Shown here piece after piece: positions 20,122-30,307 of a stretch of 64,000 nucleotides of DNA. Made by a program: the position numbers and the translations under genes. How positions within the stretch are numbered: position 1 is the first letter of the stretch; each line of letters starts with the position of its first letter. Location: positions 1,178,001 through 1,242,000 of the forward strand of contig JAJIYY010000007.1 in NCBI GenBank assembly GCA_022702485.1, given 5' to 3'. The notes under the pieces are model-generated. The model did not search any database, was not told the origin of the DNA, and was given only the letters and a program-made list of their open reading frames with translations. Origin of the DNA: Simplicillium sp. C3G150-2. Taxonomy: Eukaryota > Ascomycota > Sordariomycetes > Hypocreales > Cordycipitaceae.

Positions 20122-21876
20122 TGTTTGTCTTCCTTTCCTTCACCTCTTCCTTGATGTTTCTTTTTGATGCGGATTTTTGGGTATGATAGTTGTTACTTTC
20201 AGGTAACTTGGCGGGAATCTTTGAGGATTTGACGCAAGCATATAAAAAGCGAGCACACAGTTTTCTAGAACCACGTTTATTAGAACTGCTCGTGGGCTGA
20301 GATGAATGAGTCTTAATATCATCAGATTACAATATCGTCTATTGTGTATCGTGGCCTATTAGCATTAATTGCTTACCTAGAAGCTATTGGAGTGTAGCAG
20401 TGGGAGCTCACCAGGTGAGGCTTACGCCGTCAGCTTCAGGTTCGAGTCCCTGACTATACTTCACACGCGTCGAGACCGAAAATGAAGCATGCTTCACCTC
20501 GGAGAACGCGACGGTCGGAAAATAAAAGCCGGCCTAACCAAGTGCAGCAGGCAGCACCAGAGGCAGCCAGACGCTATCGTAAGACTCGGTGGGTAAAACG
20601 TGCATGCTACACTGGCTCCCCAGTTCGACTTTTGGTTCTTACCTGTTGCCGATTTAGCCTGATGCGCCCTTCGCTGACCTGAGACTCCTAGTAAGCCCAG
20701 GGGTCACGACGACATAGACCATGAACATGAACGGAAGAATAATTTTGCAAGTATGCATAGCCATTTCATGATTAATTATCCAGTAGGAATCCTACTGCAA
20801 TAATTCATTACACGATATCCTGTGGTAAATGTTGCTGAATGCGTTGACTGGTCATTGTCAAGTCGCCGCGCACAGACATGAAACCCCAGACCAGACCTCA
20901 CTCGTCGTAGATCAGCTCCAAAAGATTCCAACAAGTAACCCACTCGCAGGTACTTCAGACCAATAAAAAAGGCTGCGACAGTCCGAAATGATATCAGACG
21001 ACCATCCAGACTGGAATCCATCAATCGCGGAGCCTCAAAGTCTTCAAGACGTCTCGATTTTCGCAGACGCATAAATCTTCACCACGACTCAGGACAGTTC
21101 TGAGACGCTAGCGACTTCCGAAAGAGGAAGGATTGTTATGCAAAGCCGGTGCTGCAGCAGATTCGGCACCGGCCGTGATCAGCACGGGGTAACAGTCCAG
21201 GGATGTGAAACCGCAAGGCGACCTAAGTCTTAGGGCATTTTGCGCGCGTTTTTGGTCCTCTTCCAACTTTTTGGTTCTTATTGCATGCGTTAGTGGTGGG
21301 CTTTCCAGGCGTCTCCGGGAAATCCTTCCGCAACTGACAGTGTCGCACTCAACTTACATCGATGAGGCTCAAGGCTGAAGCATGTTGTAAATTGGGTCAC
21401 AACGATGATCTCTAACAAAGTAACGTTGCTGCATTAACGCTGTCTTCTGGTAGAGAAATAGTTCGTTTCTCTTGGTTCATGTGAGTTTGACCCTGGCATG
21501 GGCGCATGAATTTCCATCTGGACTGGCCTGGTCGGGCTGGGGGGGAACAGCGATGTGTCGCAGGGAGCCAATTCATGCTTCATCGGACTCTGCATGAATG
21601 TGTGCCTGGAATCGTTTATACTGCTGATCTTTTGGATATTTAAAGATGTCCTTCCGGTCGCTAAATCGAAAGAAAGATCATCATCACTCACTCACCAACA
21701 ACTTCCACAGCAACTTCCAACAGACAGCTATCTGGCATAGCTTCTACTTTCATTTACAACTTCTCACATTCATTCTTCTAATCTTCTCACTTTCTTTACG
21801 ACCTTTTCTTTTTGGACATACCTCCTCTTCTCAATTACTTTACTTTAAATCACTTTCCACTTTTCAATCCTTCAAA
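20122..21876. other. Intergenic with tRNA-like element and pyrimidine-rich leader
   Basis: Holds the tRNA-like sequence at 20391-20460, a 14-bp perfect palindrome at 20483-20496, a TATTTAAA element near 21636 and, from about 21690 to 21876, a CT-rich leader typical of highly expressed fungal genes, directly before the chitin-binding gene. Confidence 0.4.
20391..20460 (+). other. Degenerate tRNA-like element
   Basis: A perfect box-B (GGTTCGAGTCC, 20439-20449) lies in a 5-bp stem (tcagg/cctga) with an 8-nt loop. The ends pair as a 7-bp acceptor-like stem (agtgtag with ctatact, one G-T). A possible anticodon arm (tgagg-cttacgc-cgtca) has one mismatch and would read TAC (Val). The D arm is poor and box A (TAGC-AGTGGG) lacks two bases. 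Best read as a tRNA pseudogene or tRNA-derived fragment. Confidence 0.3.
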
Positions 21877-22785
21877 ATGCAGCAATCCATTGTCACCCTC
21901 TTCGGTTTCTTGGCCGCCACCACCATGGCCATGCCCAACAGCGACGGATCATCCAACTTGGTCGCCCGCTTCGGTGAGTGCAAGACCAGCGCCGACTGCG
22001 CTGCCGGCTCTTGCTGCTCTCAATTCGGCTTCTGCGGCACTGGCGCCGACTTCTGCGGTGCCGGTGACAGCGCCGCTCCCCCCGCCGGTGGTGACGCCCC
22101 TGCTACTGGCGGCGATGCTCCCACCGATCCTCCCGCTGGTGGCGACAACAACGCTTCTGCTCCTCCTCCTTCTACCGGCGGTGGCAGCACCAAAGTCTCC
22201 TGCACATCTCGCCAGCTCTTCAAGGGTGACGGCTCTACCGGCGCCGGATGGCCATCCGACGACACCTGGGTCGACTTCGACACCCTCTGGAACATCAACC
22301 TCCAGACCCTCACTAGCTCTTGCACCCAGTTCAACGCCGAGAACAACTCCGACGAAGAGATCGACCAGATCAAGTCTGCCATTGAGAACGTCGCCAAGTC
22401 CTCTGGTGTCGACTCTCGCTTCATCCTCGCCACTGTCATGCAGGAGAGCAAGGGATGCGTCCGCGTCCCTACCACTTCCGTCTCGGTCGCCAACCCTGGT
22501 CTGATGCAGGATCACGCCGGTACTCACGACTGCACCAACACCAACCCTTGCCCCAACGACCAGATCCTCGGTATGATCCAGGATGGTACCTCCGGCACTG
22601 CCTCTGGTGACGGTCTCCAACAGATTCTCGCCAACCTCAAGACTACCGGTTCTCAGCAGGTCTACCAGGCTGCTCGCATCTACAACTCTGGCAGCATCCC
22701 TCCCTCTGGCGATCTTAGCGAGGGTGGTGCCACTTCTTCTTACGCTTCTGACATTGCTGACCGTCTTGGCGGATGCGTCTTCTAA
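21877..22785 (+). CDS. Secreted chitin-binding (CBM18) protein with lysozyme/transglycosylase-like domain
   Basis: Single exon, 302 residues. Signal peptide MQQSIVTLFGFLAATTMAM. A hevein-type CBM18 at about 35-60 has the spacing CKTSADCAAGSCCSQFGFCG plus the later FC. A Gly/Ala/Pro/Asp linker follows (about 63-105). The C-terminal domain (about 108-302) has the SLT/goose-lysozyme style: SRFILATVMQESKG with candidate catalytic Glu near 190, then NPGLMQDHAG and paired cysteines (HDCTNTNPCP). Expected activity: binding chitin and cleaving peptidoglycan-like or chitin-like glycan outside the cell. Domain pairing is visible; catalysis is inferred. Confidence 0.88.
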   Translation: MQQSIVTLFGFLAATTMAMPNSDGSSNLVARFGECKTSADCAAGSCCSQFGFCGTGADFCGAGDSAAPPAGGDAPATGGDAPTDPPAGGDNNASAPPPSTGGGSTKVSCTSRQLFKGDGSTGAGWPSDDTWVDFDTLWNINLQTLTSSCTQFNAENNSDEEIDQIKSAIENVAKSSGVDSRFILATVMQESKGCVRVPTTSVSVANPGLMQDHAGTHDCTNTNPCPNDQILGMIQDGTSGTASGDGLQQILANLKTTGSQQVYQAARIYNSGSIPPSGDLSEGGATSSYASDIADRLGGCVF

Positions 22786-23257
22786 ACGGTCAACGGTTGA
22801 CGGTCGCTGATTGGTACAAAAAGTTCATTGGATATAGGATACACATAGACACATATTTAGAAATGCTTGGAAATACTTGGTAAATTTTGGAAATATACAC
22901 ACAGCTTTGACAGCTGGTTTCTCTCAATCTTGGCTACTCATTCATGTTGCGCATGTAATTATCTCTCATTTCGACAGAATTGGACAATGAGATCAAAAAC
23001 TAAATGTAATTTTCTAGCTCTAGGTCTTTGGTAGAATATTCCACGGCCAAAAGAATAGGTCCGATATGCTCAATCAGCGAACAATTGTGAACGGATAATT
23101 GCAACGTTGTGAATTGCCCGGAGAAGGACAACCGCGCCAGCCAATACTTTTATGCTCTCAATTCTAGTTCCGTTGCATTCTTTGAAAACCATTCAATACA
23201 TTTAACACACCGATATAACATTCCTCACAGACCCATCATCGTTGAGAACCGTGTAAC
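22786..23257. other. Intergenic
   Basis: 3' flanks of the converging chitin-binding and BTB genes; AT-rich. No feature recognised. Confidence 0.4.
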
Positions 23258-24516
23258 TTATACCCCGACGTAGTCCTCAAGCTTTAGTCCCCGGATTTGA
23301 AACTGAACATTGTCAATAACTGGCTCGATAAGCTTCTCCAAAGAACAACTGTGGAGGTACATAGTGCTTGGAAAGTTGTAGTTCGTTGGCCGCGCAACCT
23401 CCCAGCCGTCATATCCATGCCTGTCACGCTTTCGCCGTTCCCAAGTTTCAGGGTTATCACACACATTCCGCTTTTGACTAGTAATGATGGGTGGAGAGAA
23501 AAAGTCGGACACTTGGTTCAACAGCTGAGCCAAACTCCAAGAAATTATGGAAGCGTTGACCATCTCGGTTGGCATGTAGAGCTTCTTTGACGTCATTTCA
23601 CCAATGAGAGTTCCAAGCATCATGTATCGGCATTCCCTGCTGCAGCCGCCGGCGGCCCGACGGAGCTTGTCAACCTCTTCGTGAAGCGATACAATTGTGA
23701 GCACAAGCAGTGAATCTCTGGATTCTTCGATGTCCTCTGAATATGTCAGAAATTGAGCAGATACCGTATTTGAGCCGGACATACCTAGAATCTTTGGTGG
23801 AATTGGCAATCCGTGATCTTCCACCGCGCCGATCGAATTATCGATGGCAACTCTAGTCGCCTTCTCAAAAATGGCCGGGTCCTTGAACACTAGCGAGATG
23901 CAAAGCCAATCGAAGAGTTCCTGTGATATCAACGGTGGTATATGTGTTCGAAGCCCGCTGATCCACGTATTTGCGAAGAAAGAGACAGAAGAGTGGCATT
24001 GCAGGTCGTCCACCACGGCTGCTATCTCCGCCAGCATGCGAACCGAAGGCTTGTCTGGAACAAGTTCCGATTTACCATGAATAATTGCCAAAACTATAGT
24101 AAAGGCATCCGAGTCCAACACTCGGTCAAATTCCCATAGGTAATTCCCATGTATGTCTGGCTGTGATTCGAGACAGTCGGATTGGAACATCCGTCGCGCC
24201 CGATCGGATGCAAGAGTCAAGTGCTTCAACGACACTTTAAAGTCCACAACTTGCTCGTCCTTTTCATCTTGATCAATGTCTTCATTGTATAATACTATGT
24301 TAATATGATGTGCAAGTGAAGGGTACGTGGCTTACCTTGGGCAGTTGCAGGGTGTGGTGATTCGCCAGCCATTTTTTCGTCTCCGTTGCCATTTACCCCT
24401 TCCGATACTGTAACGCTGCCCTTAGCGGGCATAGCCTCTGGCTCTGCCTTTCTCCATTTCGGTACAATGATTAGAAGATCTCCTGTGGGATCGAGAGTGA
24501 CAGTTTCGGATGGCAT
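23258..24516 (-). CDS. BTB/POZ-like domain protein (389 aa)
   Basis: Three exons: 24516-24336, 24294-23785, 23736-23258. The second intron (48 nt, GTATGT, CTGAC branch, TTCAG) has no stop and is a multiple of three, so it is easy to miss. The N-terminal part reads LDPTGDLLIIVPKW, then FKVSLKHLTLASDRARRMF...DSDAFTIVLAIIHGKS...VRMLAEIAAVVDDLQC, the pattern of the fungal BTB-like proteins in which a resistant-to-degradation strand is followed by helices. The C-terminal half contains GGCSRECRYMMLG and a cysteine-rich stretch. Likely protein-interaction or ubiquitin-adaptor role. It is transcribed in the same direction as the Zn2Cys6 and aminotransferase genes upstream. Confidence 0.75.
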
Positions 24517-24997
24517 CTTGGCCGAAAAAACCAGAAGACATAGACCAAGTGATGCTGCAATGTGCTTTTAACAGTAAAATTCTTTGACCTCAACTGGTAT
24601 ATGCAAAAAAGTAGTATTACGTTTTATTTAAGGCGAATGGAGGCTACCCAACAATTTACAAACAAAATCAGGGTGGCTGCAGATAACTGTGGCTGAGAGA
24701 TGCGGCCTAAACCGTAGAACACGTCATGTCGCGAGTAAAAGCAGCGGTGGCGCTCGCAAAGGACTGTGAACAAACGTCGAGCTAGTTTTAAAATCAGTCC
24801 GATTTTGATTGATTTTATCATCAAGAGACACGGAGACAACTACCAGATAAATCCATCATGGGCTGCTCAGTCTATCAAAACGAATTCGAAGCTCCTTAAA
24901 CGGTGTTGGTGCGTGGATCAGCAGCAACCCACTCCGCTTCGCATACTGCTTCGTAGTTAACAATGAATTGCACTTTTCTTTGCTACTTTGTTTTGCG
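24517..24997. other. Intergenic
   Basis: Promoter of the BTB gene and 3' flank of the regulator. No feature recognised. Confidence 0.35.
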
Positions 24998-26624
24998 CTA
25001 TGATTGCGCCGTCTCCTCTAAGAAGGCAATGGCCTGCTTGAACCCAATGACCTCGCCAATGAACTTCAATGTTTCACTTGCTTCCTGCTTATAAAGATTT
25101 GTGGTCCATTTACACCGCAGAACCATCTTTAACGGCCAAATAAGTGCCCGTCCACCTAATGCTCTTTGACTGGTCTGAGTAGTGATTCTCCCCTTGTTGT
25201 CAATCTGCTGTAGATGATATGGAATACTTGCTGATATCTCCGAGAGCATGCGTTTGATGATGTTGGAAGAGTTGACATGCAAGATATCGAAGTTGCCTTG
25301 GAATTCACGCACAGACACTTGAAGGCGCGACACTACATCGAGCAGTAGGGTGTGAAGCACTATTCGCGCAACGCGCCAGTGATTCCACGTTTTGGCGACT
25401 TGTATATCGGAATAGTAGTGCAACGGGACATTATTCTTTATGACTGTGGCGGAACACCTTCGTTCCCACCTTCTGTCGTGAAATATGCACCACTTTGCCA
25501 TACTCCTCTCCAGGTTCATGCCATCTTCGAGTAGCATGATCAATAGCAATGTACAGTCTTGCCCTGTAGCTGTGTTCTGTGTAAAGGCCTCAAGTATCTT
25601 TTTGCCGAGGCGGTTGATTTGAAGGCAAAATGATAATATTTCGACTGCAGGGGATGGTATCGATTGATGGCAGAGCCATCTGCCAATCAAGTCTTTGTTG
25701 AGAGTACCAGTGTGTGGTCGATCTCCTTCCAAAATAGCCGGTTGAATTTGCATGACGATGGAATGTGCTAGGTCATGAGAGTTTTCTGTCTGAAAGTCGT
25801 TTTCTTGACGTCGCTTTATCAACTGTGCGCATCCCTCTAGATGACAATAGGACCCGAAGCTGTTTTGTCCTGTGATATCGTCCAAAATGTTGAGCAAGAG
25901 TATGGATACCAATGTCTCGTCGTGCAGGGAACATATCGGATCCGCTATGGCCGCATTGACAGCCCGAAGGGCAATTCCATATCGCCTTTGAGCCTTTTGC
26001 ATCAGTTCCGCATCTTGAAATTGATTTGCTGCGAGAAAGCACGACGTGGCGAAAAGGGCAGCTCGTAAACAGCCATCTGGTGGTGTTTGTAGGTGAAGTT
26101 TCGGTAAAAAAGAATACCACCCGACTGGCATGACTGACTGATTAAAAAAGAACTCGGTCAATACGTCATATTCTGATATGCTTATGTGTATTGGCATCGG
26201 TAAAATATGGTCCGTCATGTCAAGTGTTGGCAAATTAATGCCTGCCAAGAGAATTGACTGATGCTCCGTTGTGGTAGGGCAAATCATCTGGAGCGAAGGA
26301 TTCGGTGCGATAAATGCTAGATTGTTCTTTACAGATCTGAAAATCGCATTAGCTACACGATAAATATGCCAACATCTTTGCATGCATTACCTACTGCTTG
26401 TGCATAATTTTACGAGTTTGGTTTCGAAAGCGAGCATCTCGCTCTAACGGATAGCCCGGACATTTAGAGCCGTATTTGAGGCATCGGCTGCACTCTGGGA
26501 GTCCTCTATCGCACTGAAGCGAATTAATATATAATAGAAAGAGCCAACTGTAAAGAATTTGTACCTTGATTCTTCGACGGCGGCATGTCTCACAGCCCAA
26601 GTACGGGCCGCCTGGGTTTGGCAT
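24998..26624 (-). CDS. Zn2Cys6 transcription factor (505 aa)
   Basis: Three exons: 26624-26565, 26513-26395, 26336-24998. The binuclear zinc cluster is split by intron 1 and reads CETCRRRRIKCDRGLPECSR then CLKYGSKC after splicing, with the canonical C-X2-C-X6-C-X6-C-X2-C-X6-C spacing. The remainder is a helical domain of the Fungal_trans_2 type (for example ALRAVNAAIADPICSLHDET and LLNILDDITG). At the exon 2 end the donor must be gtaggt at 26394, because the better-looking gtaatg 6 nt further is preceded by an in-frame TAG. Nuclear DNA-binding regulator. It lies directly downstream of the aminotransferase in the same orientation, so it is a candidate local regulator. Confidence 0.88.
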
Positions 26625-26960
26625 TGCCGATTACTGGCCAATGAATGGTCACAGTGGACCCCAAGAATTATAACATAAATACAAACATAAATACTGTCAT
26701 AACATAATTATTAACACACTGTAGGAAAAGGTACAAGTTTGCCCGGAAGCTGAGGAAACTATCTCGGACGTGAAACTCCTCCGCTTCAGCATTGTCAGGT
26801 GAGAAACGCCGCCCTGCCCGATCGAGCTAGCGTACCGAAGCTTGCGTCGATCCAGTGAAATAATTAAAGTTGAGCGAAAGCGGAAATGATGAGCAGCTTG
26901 GCCAAAGCCCAAAAATAAATTGTGTGCCAAAATGCTATTTGTTAACCGCAGCTGTGTGAT
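26625..26960. other. Intergenic
   Basis: Promoter of the regulator and 3' flank of the aminotransferase. No clear CGG array seen here. Confidence 0.35.
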
Positions 26961-28364
26961 CTACTCATTCCTCTTCAAGAATGTCTCTAGAATCGGTAAG
27001 CCCTGTCGCAGAGCAGCAACGTTGCCGAGAGGGAAGCGACAGTACCCTTTGAAGTCGTCCGTGCCGTCGTTGCGAAAACACCAACCAGCCGGAATCACAC
27101 ACAGCCCTGCCTTCTCTGCGAGAGTAGCGCAAAATGCCAATTCATCGACAGGGTGACCTTGCTCGTCGCAAATGCGGACAAATGCCGTCGCAGCGCCGTT
27201 TGGCCTCGACCAGCTGCAGCGAGGATTTCGCTCCACAAAGGCATCAATCAACTCAATCCCTTGGCGGCAGCTCTCCAAAGCCCGCTTCAAAATCTTGGGC
27301 CAGACGCTTGGGCCAAGCGCAAACGTAGCCACTGCGTCGTCCAGCCTGGACACTGTCGTGGTGGTGTAGTCGCGTGCCTTTAGAATTTTCCGTAGCAGGT
27401 CTCTGCTCGTGGACACCACCCATCCCACTCGAACGCCTGGTAGGCCGTAGACCTTGGAAAGGGATCCAGACGAAACCGAATGCTCATATCCAAGCGACAC
27501 GAGAGGGCAGGTACTTACTTGGTGATTGTGAAGCAAGGGCTGGAAGACTTCGTCAGAGAAGACGGTGATATTGGCCCCTTCCGCCATGCCGACGATTTGT
27601 TGCAGCATTTCCTTCGTAAGTACTGCTCCAGTAGGATTGTTTGGGTTGCTCGAGTAAAATTAGCGAGAACGTGGCTAGCATCGTAGTCAAAACAGCCGTA
27701 TCTTACTTCAAGATAATTGCTTTTGTATTGCTCTGAATCAAGCTCTGCATCCTAGGAATACTTGATTCTGTATCATCATTCATCAAGTGCCAGGCTGATA
27801 CTTCCACACCGCGGCTCTGAGGCAGAAGATGAAGCTGCGAAAAAACAGGATACTGACAGATGATATGATCTCCAGGCTGACAGATGGCATCGAGAATAAG
27901 AAAGTTGGCTAGAATAGAGCCCGGCGTAATGATGACATTTTTTGCGTCCAAGCGGTGTTCTGGGGTAGAGTGAAGCGCTGCAACACGCTCTCGCAGTGCG
28001 TCAGAACCCTCGAATGGCCCGTAGTCTAAGGCCAGATCGTAGTCCATAACCATCGCACCAGGGTCGGGATGGAATTGTTTCAGCTCGTTGATGGACATAA
28101 TCGTAGCACTGGAGCCTGTGTGAAATTTAGCTTCATTTACGTGACATGATTAGGATGCTGGGTAGCAAGAGTGATCGTACCATATAGTGGTACGTTGCAT
28201 ATTGGCTGATTTCACGGTTAGATTTCTCAACAAGTAGATGCGTATGAACATACTGCATATTTTCTGACTGCCAATAGTTAGATCCGGAATTTCATATCTT
28301 CGCTAAGGCTTTAACAGCAACACGCACTCCAGTGATCAATGGGAAAGTCCTTGATGCCTTCCAT
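26961..28364 (-). CDS. Class I/II PLP-dependent aminotransferase with 5' micro-exons
   Basis: Five exons: 28364-28328, 28267-28254 (14 nt), 28205-28181 (25 nt), 28115-27707 and 27648-26961; 390 residues. The N-terminus then reads MEGIKDFPIDHWIRKYAPIC and NVPLYGSSATIMSINEL, the family form. Family landmarks follow: LDYGPFEGSDALRERVA, NNPNNPTG at about 162-169, FSDEVFQPL (Asp 194 to the pyridine nitrogen), GSLSKVYGLPGVRVGW (Lys 227, Schiff base), and a C-terminal Arg region (YCRFPLGN). Cytosolic. The style is that of the capreomycidine-synthase-like group of fungal aminotransferases; substrate not determinable. A gtaagt at about 27520 is coding. RidA and a reductase remnant lie upstream, both acting on imine-type products. 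Confidence 0.87.
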
Positions 28365-28821
28365 TGGAATAGATATTAGGTCATTCAGGTGATAAAACGA
28401 AGAACACTGATGAGCAGGAATCTTTGAACAAGGGATTCATAGCTCTTTTTAACATTCTAGTTTCGTTTCAAACTGTATGCATAGACTTGTAGTAAATAAT
28501 GTACCTAGCCGGGGTATGGCTGAGGAATTAACCACATTGAGTAAGCGTACCGACTGGTTCAACGTCATGTGGCAATCCCCCGATACCGGTCAACGCAGAA
28601 ATCCGTACTTCACAACGGCCGTTCCTCTTATGGTCATTAAAGCTCCATGGGAAAGGAAGAAATATTGGTCTAGTAATGAGTGCCTTAAAAATCTCGCCAA
28701 GATAATAGTTCGCTCCAAAACGGAGATCGATCGGTAGATGTTTGGTCTGACTGATGTATCTATTCAAAACTAACAATATTCTGGCTAGAAAGAGCTGGGT
28801 CAGTATAAACGTTCTGGGTGA

Positions 28822-29322
28822 CTGTTGAAAATAATTCTTAACACGTGCCGATGTGTTCAAGGCCGCCTCAACAACGTCGCGGTCTTTGAGCCATATTTGG
28901 GGACTGCGGCACATTCCAACTCCAGGTGGACTAGGGATTATTAGCAGGCTCCACCGACGCCTATTCGCCCGTTTACAACGAGGTCAAAGAAAACGGCTGA
29001 GCGCTGACTTCTCATTTGTCTGGTTCTTGTCTGGTTCTGGGAGGCGGTGGACGGGAGAACGTGCCAGATCCTGCGGATGTTCGGGAAACAGGGCGCTATG
29101 TGATCTTCGAAGGCGCCTCGAGTGCTCAGTAAAATGGGCGTGACGTTGTTGGCAGTGGAGATAGTCTGGCTCATATCCCTCGGAAGTAACATCGAAGAGA
29201 ACATCGGAGGACGAAATGAGAACTATAGAATATTCCATGGCCGTTGATGCTTCCGGGTGCTTCGCTACACTAACTTGAATCGGCTCCGATATGCCGACAC
29301 CGCAAGTGCTCCATGTCGGCAT
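28822..29322 (-). pseudogene. Decayed pyrroline-5-carboxylate-reductase-like gene
   Basis: Minus-strand fragments in family order. EASTAMEYSIVLIS lies in one frame. RPPMFSSMLL, then NNVTPILLSTRGAFEDHI and NIRRIWHVLPSTAS, lie in the next, with the shift at about 29212-29218. SAVFFDLVVNGRIGVGGA follows, and after stops PPGVGMCRSPQIWLKDRDVV. These echo the P5CR blocks V(K/R)PxM..VL, LIS..AG, RVMPNT, PA-FF-L-EA-DGGV and TPGG. The spacing between blocks is too short, implying deletions. No intron solution rescues the frame. Recognised by eye only; a divergent unrelated gene is possible. An ORF at 28528-28914 includes the last block. Confidence 0.4.
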
Positions 29323-29465
29323 TTAGTGACAGGCAGATCTTGTCGGTAAAGTCACAATGAAGAAAACGGGTCTGTCTTCCGAATATGCTAACTTAGACAT
29401 TCCACCCCATTGAGATCATAGCGGAGCCGAACCCAAAATAGCTACCCTACCGAACACGCCAAACT

Positions 29466-30057
29466 ATGCTGGACAATGCAACCAAGACGGACAGAAATCC
29501 TCCACAAGCTAAGGTATATGTAAGCTGGCAGATATTTATCAGGTCTGCCGTATTGAGAGTCAGTTACTATTCAATGGAATACTGTGTATTGCTCTGGCGA
29601 CATTGTTGCGGTACCGAGCACGGACTGGGAGCTGGCTCAAGGCACAGTAAAGTATAGAGTGCTACGTAATAACTAGCCCTTACTATGTGCTTAGAGAATC
29701 ATCTAATTCATCTCTTGTTCATAGAGACAAGTCCTCAGTAACCTGACGGAAATACTCATGACTGCGGGCACCAGCCTTCAAAATGTATACAAGATGACCA
29801 TATACATCACCACGATGGACAATTTCAAGCTCGTCAACGAAGCCTATGACGAGTTTTTCACTTGGGAGCGGAAACCTGTGAGTATCTTTTGTTTTCTGGT
29901 TAGTTTCATTTACTCTCTAGTGGTACTAATATCCAACTAGGCCAGATGCTGCATCGCTGTGTTTGAGCTACCCCTTGGCACTGACGTTGAAATTGAAGTA
30001 AGCGTACTTAAATACGAGCCCCAAGGCTTAAATAGTTATATTCTAAAGCTTCTATAA
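29466..30057 (+). CDS. RidA/YjgF/YER057c family enamine/imine deaminase
   Basis: Four exons: 29466-29513, 29560-29646, 29725-29877, 29941-30057, all phase 0; 134 residues. RidA hydrolyses 2-aminoacrylate and related enamine/imine intermediates released by PLP enzymes. Landmarks: TVYCSGDI, TRQVLSNLTEILMTAGTSLQ, VYKMTIYITTMDNF, and ARCCIAVFELPLGTDVEIE, which carries the conserved Arg that binds the substrate carboxylate. The third intron is gtgagt...ccaactag. The first junction is the least certain. Divergently placed about 1.1 kb from the aminotransferase, with which it may function. Confidence 0.8.
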
Positions 30058-30307
30058 AAGGCATTAACATCGAAGTGCTATTCTTCAATATAGTGTTTCA
30101 TTTCTATAGAACATAGCTCTGATTGCAAGGGCTCTAACGACCTTTATAGACGCTGTCATTGCGAGTGTTTCCATGGTTGTACCGATAGTGGCAATGACAT
30201 ACACGTCTAGAAGAAGCGCTCCGTTTGCCATTCTTTTTCATGCTGCGACATTGCTCTTGCTGTTGTATGTACTGTGAGTTTTGTGATGATAACTTGACGT
30301 CAACTCA

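Noticed and set aside
20482..20682. 66-codon ORF downstream of the adhesin
   Set aside because: Arg-rich chance frame with no splice or family support.
21646..21876. In-frame extension upstream of the chitin-binding protein
   Set aside because: The signal peptide starts at 21877; the upstream part is a CT-rich leader translated by chance.
27511..27520. GTAAGT donor-like site inside the aminotransferase
   Set aside because: No acceptor follows in phase, and the encoded residues fit the family alignment (PLVSLGYEHS).
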